Below, one piece after another: positions 22,349-23,437 of a stretch of DNA of 23,437 nucleotides. This DNA comes from JBBRLG01 sp038231495 (lineage in GTDB: Bacteria; Planctomycetota; Planctomycetia; Gemmatales; Gemmataceae). Under the pieces are notes generated by a model. The model was not told the origin of the DNA, made no database searches, and worked only from the letters and a program-made list of their open reading frames with translations. A program made the translations under genes and the position numbers. Location: positions 1 to 23,437 of the forward strand of contig JBBRLG010000038.1 in NCBI GenBank assembly GCA_038231495.1. The letters run 5' to 3'. The first letter of the stretch is position 1, and every line of letters starts with the position of its first letter.

Positions 22349-22978
22349 TCAACGGACAATCGACCGGCGGCGGCGCCACGCGGCCGCGCCCAGGACCGGC
22401 AGCGCCAGGGCCGCAAGGGTCAAGGTGCCCGGCTCCGGCACGTCGCGGATGATCGCCTCGACCGTGACCGTGGCGTGCGCGCTGATGCTGCCAGTCGTGC
22501 TGGCACCGGTCGGCCCCGGCGGCGTGTACGCGCCGATGGTCGCCGTATAGCGGTCGTTGCCCAGGACGATCGACTGCGTGACGGCGTTGGTGAAGGTGTT
22601 CTTGATGTTGGAGCTGAGGGCCGACAGGGTGCCGTCGAACTGGCCGCTGAAGGTCAGCGTCGAGCTGACGCCGGAGGCGTGGTCCAGCAGGTACAGCGCC
22701 AGGGCGTACGGCTTGGCGGTGAAATTGTCGGGGGTTTCGGGCGACGCACTGCTGTAGGCGCGGATGTTGGTGGCGACGATGTCGCTGCTGCCGATGGCGT
22801 CGCGGAGGCCCTCGTCGGTGAGGGTGATCTTGCCGGTGCCCGGACTGTCCGCGAACACTTCGTCGGGGCTGCGGGACCAGTTGTAGCTCCACTGGATCAG
22901 GTCCGCCCGTGCGTCGCTACCGAAGGTCAGTAGCCAAAGCAGGGCCGCCCCGCCGAGGGTGGCTGGCGCGTGTTTCAT
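22349..22978 (-). CDS. PEP-CTERM sorted exported protein of unknown function
   Basis: This 209-aa protein has a signal peptide (about 1-25, ATLGGAALLWLLTFGSDARA) and a classic PEP-CTERM tail: VPEPG (180-184), a hydrophobic helix (TLTLAALALPVLGAAAW) and a basic end (RRRR). The tail is recognised and removed by exosortase, leaving the protein at the surface or in extracellular material. The middle is rich in Ser, Thr and Asn and likely beta-structured, with no recognised domain. The start is supported by AAAGGAG about nine bases before ATG 22978. A short CCATCC-TT-GGATGG hairpin (22995-23008) lies just upstream of that site. The exosortase gene itself is not in the window. Confidence 0.9.
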   Translation of the reverse strand: MKHAPATLGGAALLWLLTFGSDARADLIQWSYNWSRSPDEVFADSPGTGKITLTDEGLRDAIGSSDIVATNIRAYSSASPETPDNFTAKPYALALYLLDHASGVSSTLTFSGQFDGTLSALSSNIKNTFTNAVTQSIVLGNDRYTATIGAYTPPGPTGASTTGSISAHATVTVEAIIRDVPEPGTLTLAALALPVLGAAAWRRRRSIVR

Positions 22979-23437
22979 CCTTGTGGCTCCTTTCCCATCC
23001 TTGGATGGTTCGCCTGGGTGTAGGACCGGACGCCGCCCGCCGCCGCTGTGCGCGCCGCCGGGTCCGCCTCCGGTTGCTCATTGTCACTTCATAGCCGCCG
23101 ACTCAAAAGATGTTGCCTGCCTCTCCGTTCCGATTGAATGGCCCTAAAATAAGGGAGACGCCACCCCGGTGTCAATCAGGGTTTTCGGGGGACTTGCGCC
23201 CCAAGAGGTGAGGGGAAATGGGGAAGCAATTGCCGCACCCGTTTGCGCGAACGGGGCGAGTCGCGTAGAGTGGGTCAAGCGCTTTGGCGCGCCGAGGGCG
23301 GAGTCGCTCGCCCCGCTGTCGTAGCCGCAAGCGGCGCGCGTGGTGGGTGAAGCCGGGGGTAAACCACCAAGCGGTACGCGTGGGGCGGCGGCCCGGCGAC
23401 GCGTGGGCAGATGGGGGGGTATGGCTATGGGTGGGCG
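22979..23437. other. gene-free end region with degenerate repeats
   Basis: No gene is supported in these 459 bases. A CAAGCGG..CGCGTGG motif occurs twice, at 23328-23343 and 23368-23383 (14 of 16 identical), exactly 40 bases apart; a partial third copy (GACGCGTGG) lies near 23398. The first copy includes GCCGCAAGCGGC (from 23324), the core of the CCGCTTGCGG palindromes. CCCGTT-TGCGCG-AACGGG at 23238-23255 is a small hairpin. The promoter of the PEP-CTERM gene should be at the left side but is not evident. Confidence 0.6.

Overview
The window looks like the chromosome of a planctomycete, probably of the Gemmata kind (family Gemmataceae). This is inferred from gene types, not from a search. The clues are high GC coding sequence, a Hanks-type Ser/Thr kinase with the N-terminal extension I associate with planctomycetes, a PEP-CTERM sorted exported protein, several large secreted or membrane-anchored proteins of unknown function, a HEAT-repeat protein, a heptosyltransferase-like enzyme, and intergenic gaps crowded with palindromic repeats and CCCGACA heptamers. 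No tRNA, rRNA, CRISPR array, transposase or phage gene was seen.

Layout. 1-219: G/C homopolymers, a heptamer array and a possible promoter, then fabH (ketoacyl-ACP synthase III) and a zinc-ribbon membrane protein (+). 2554-4423 (-): a solitary antitoxin-like gene and the kinase. 4645-11037 (+): an exported alpha/beta hydrolase, an exported 650-aa unknown, a DUF218 (YdcF/SanA-like) membrane protein, and a circularly permuted ATP-grasp ligase whose GTG start overlaps the DUF218 stop. 11133-11830 (+): a FitA/VapC-like antitoxin-toxin pair. 11906-13730 (-): a 58-aa zinc-ribbon protein and a lidless Hsp70-like ATPase. 13935-16185 (+): glycosyltransferase 9, Maf and Nudix genes, closed by a hairpin terminator. 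16558-17512 (+): a lower-GC toxin-antitoxin island (RelE/HigB-like toxin, Xre antitoxin) with its own likely promoter and operator. 17899-20193 (-): MATE exporter, S4 RNA-binding protein and a small membrane protein. 20525-22285 (+): exported HEAT-repeat protein. 22349-22978 (-): PEP-CTERM protein. 22979-23437: no gene seen.

Genes that may work together: DUF218 plus ATP-grasp (translationally coupled, possibly envelope chemistry); the two toxin-antitoxin pairs; S4 plus MATE (overlapping genes); and Maf plus Nudix (both nucleotide house-cleaning families, next to a cell-surface sugar transferase).

The most distinctive non-coding feature is the number of strong inverted repeats (6729, 8763, 12100, 13877, 15572, 17514, 17668 and 20284). 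At least three share the CCGCTTGCGG/CCGCTGGCGG core, two share a GGGTCAGGAT core, and one is a palindrome nested inside another. No complete multi-gene system that is clearly new can be proven from sequence alone. The best candidates are the DUF218/ATP-grasp pair, the Xre antitoxin with its long C-terminal extension, and the palindrome families.
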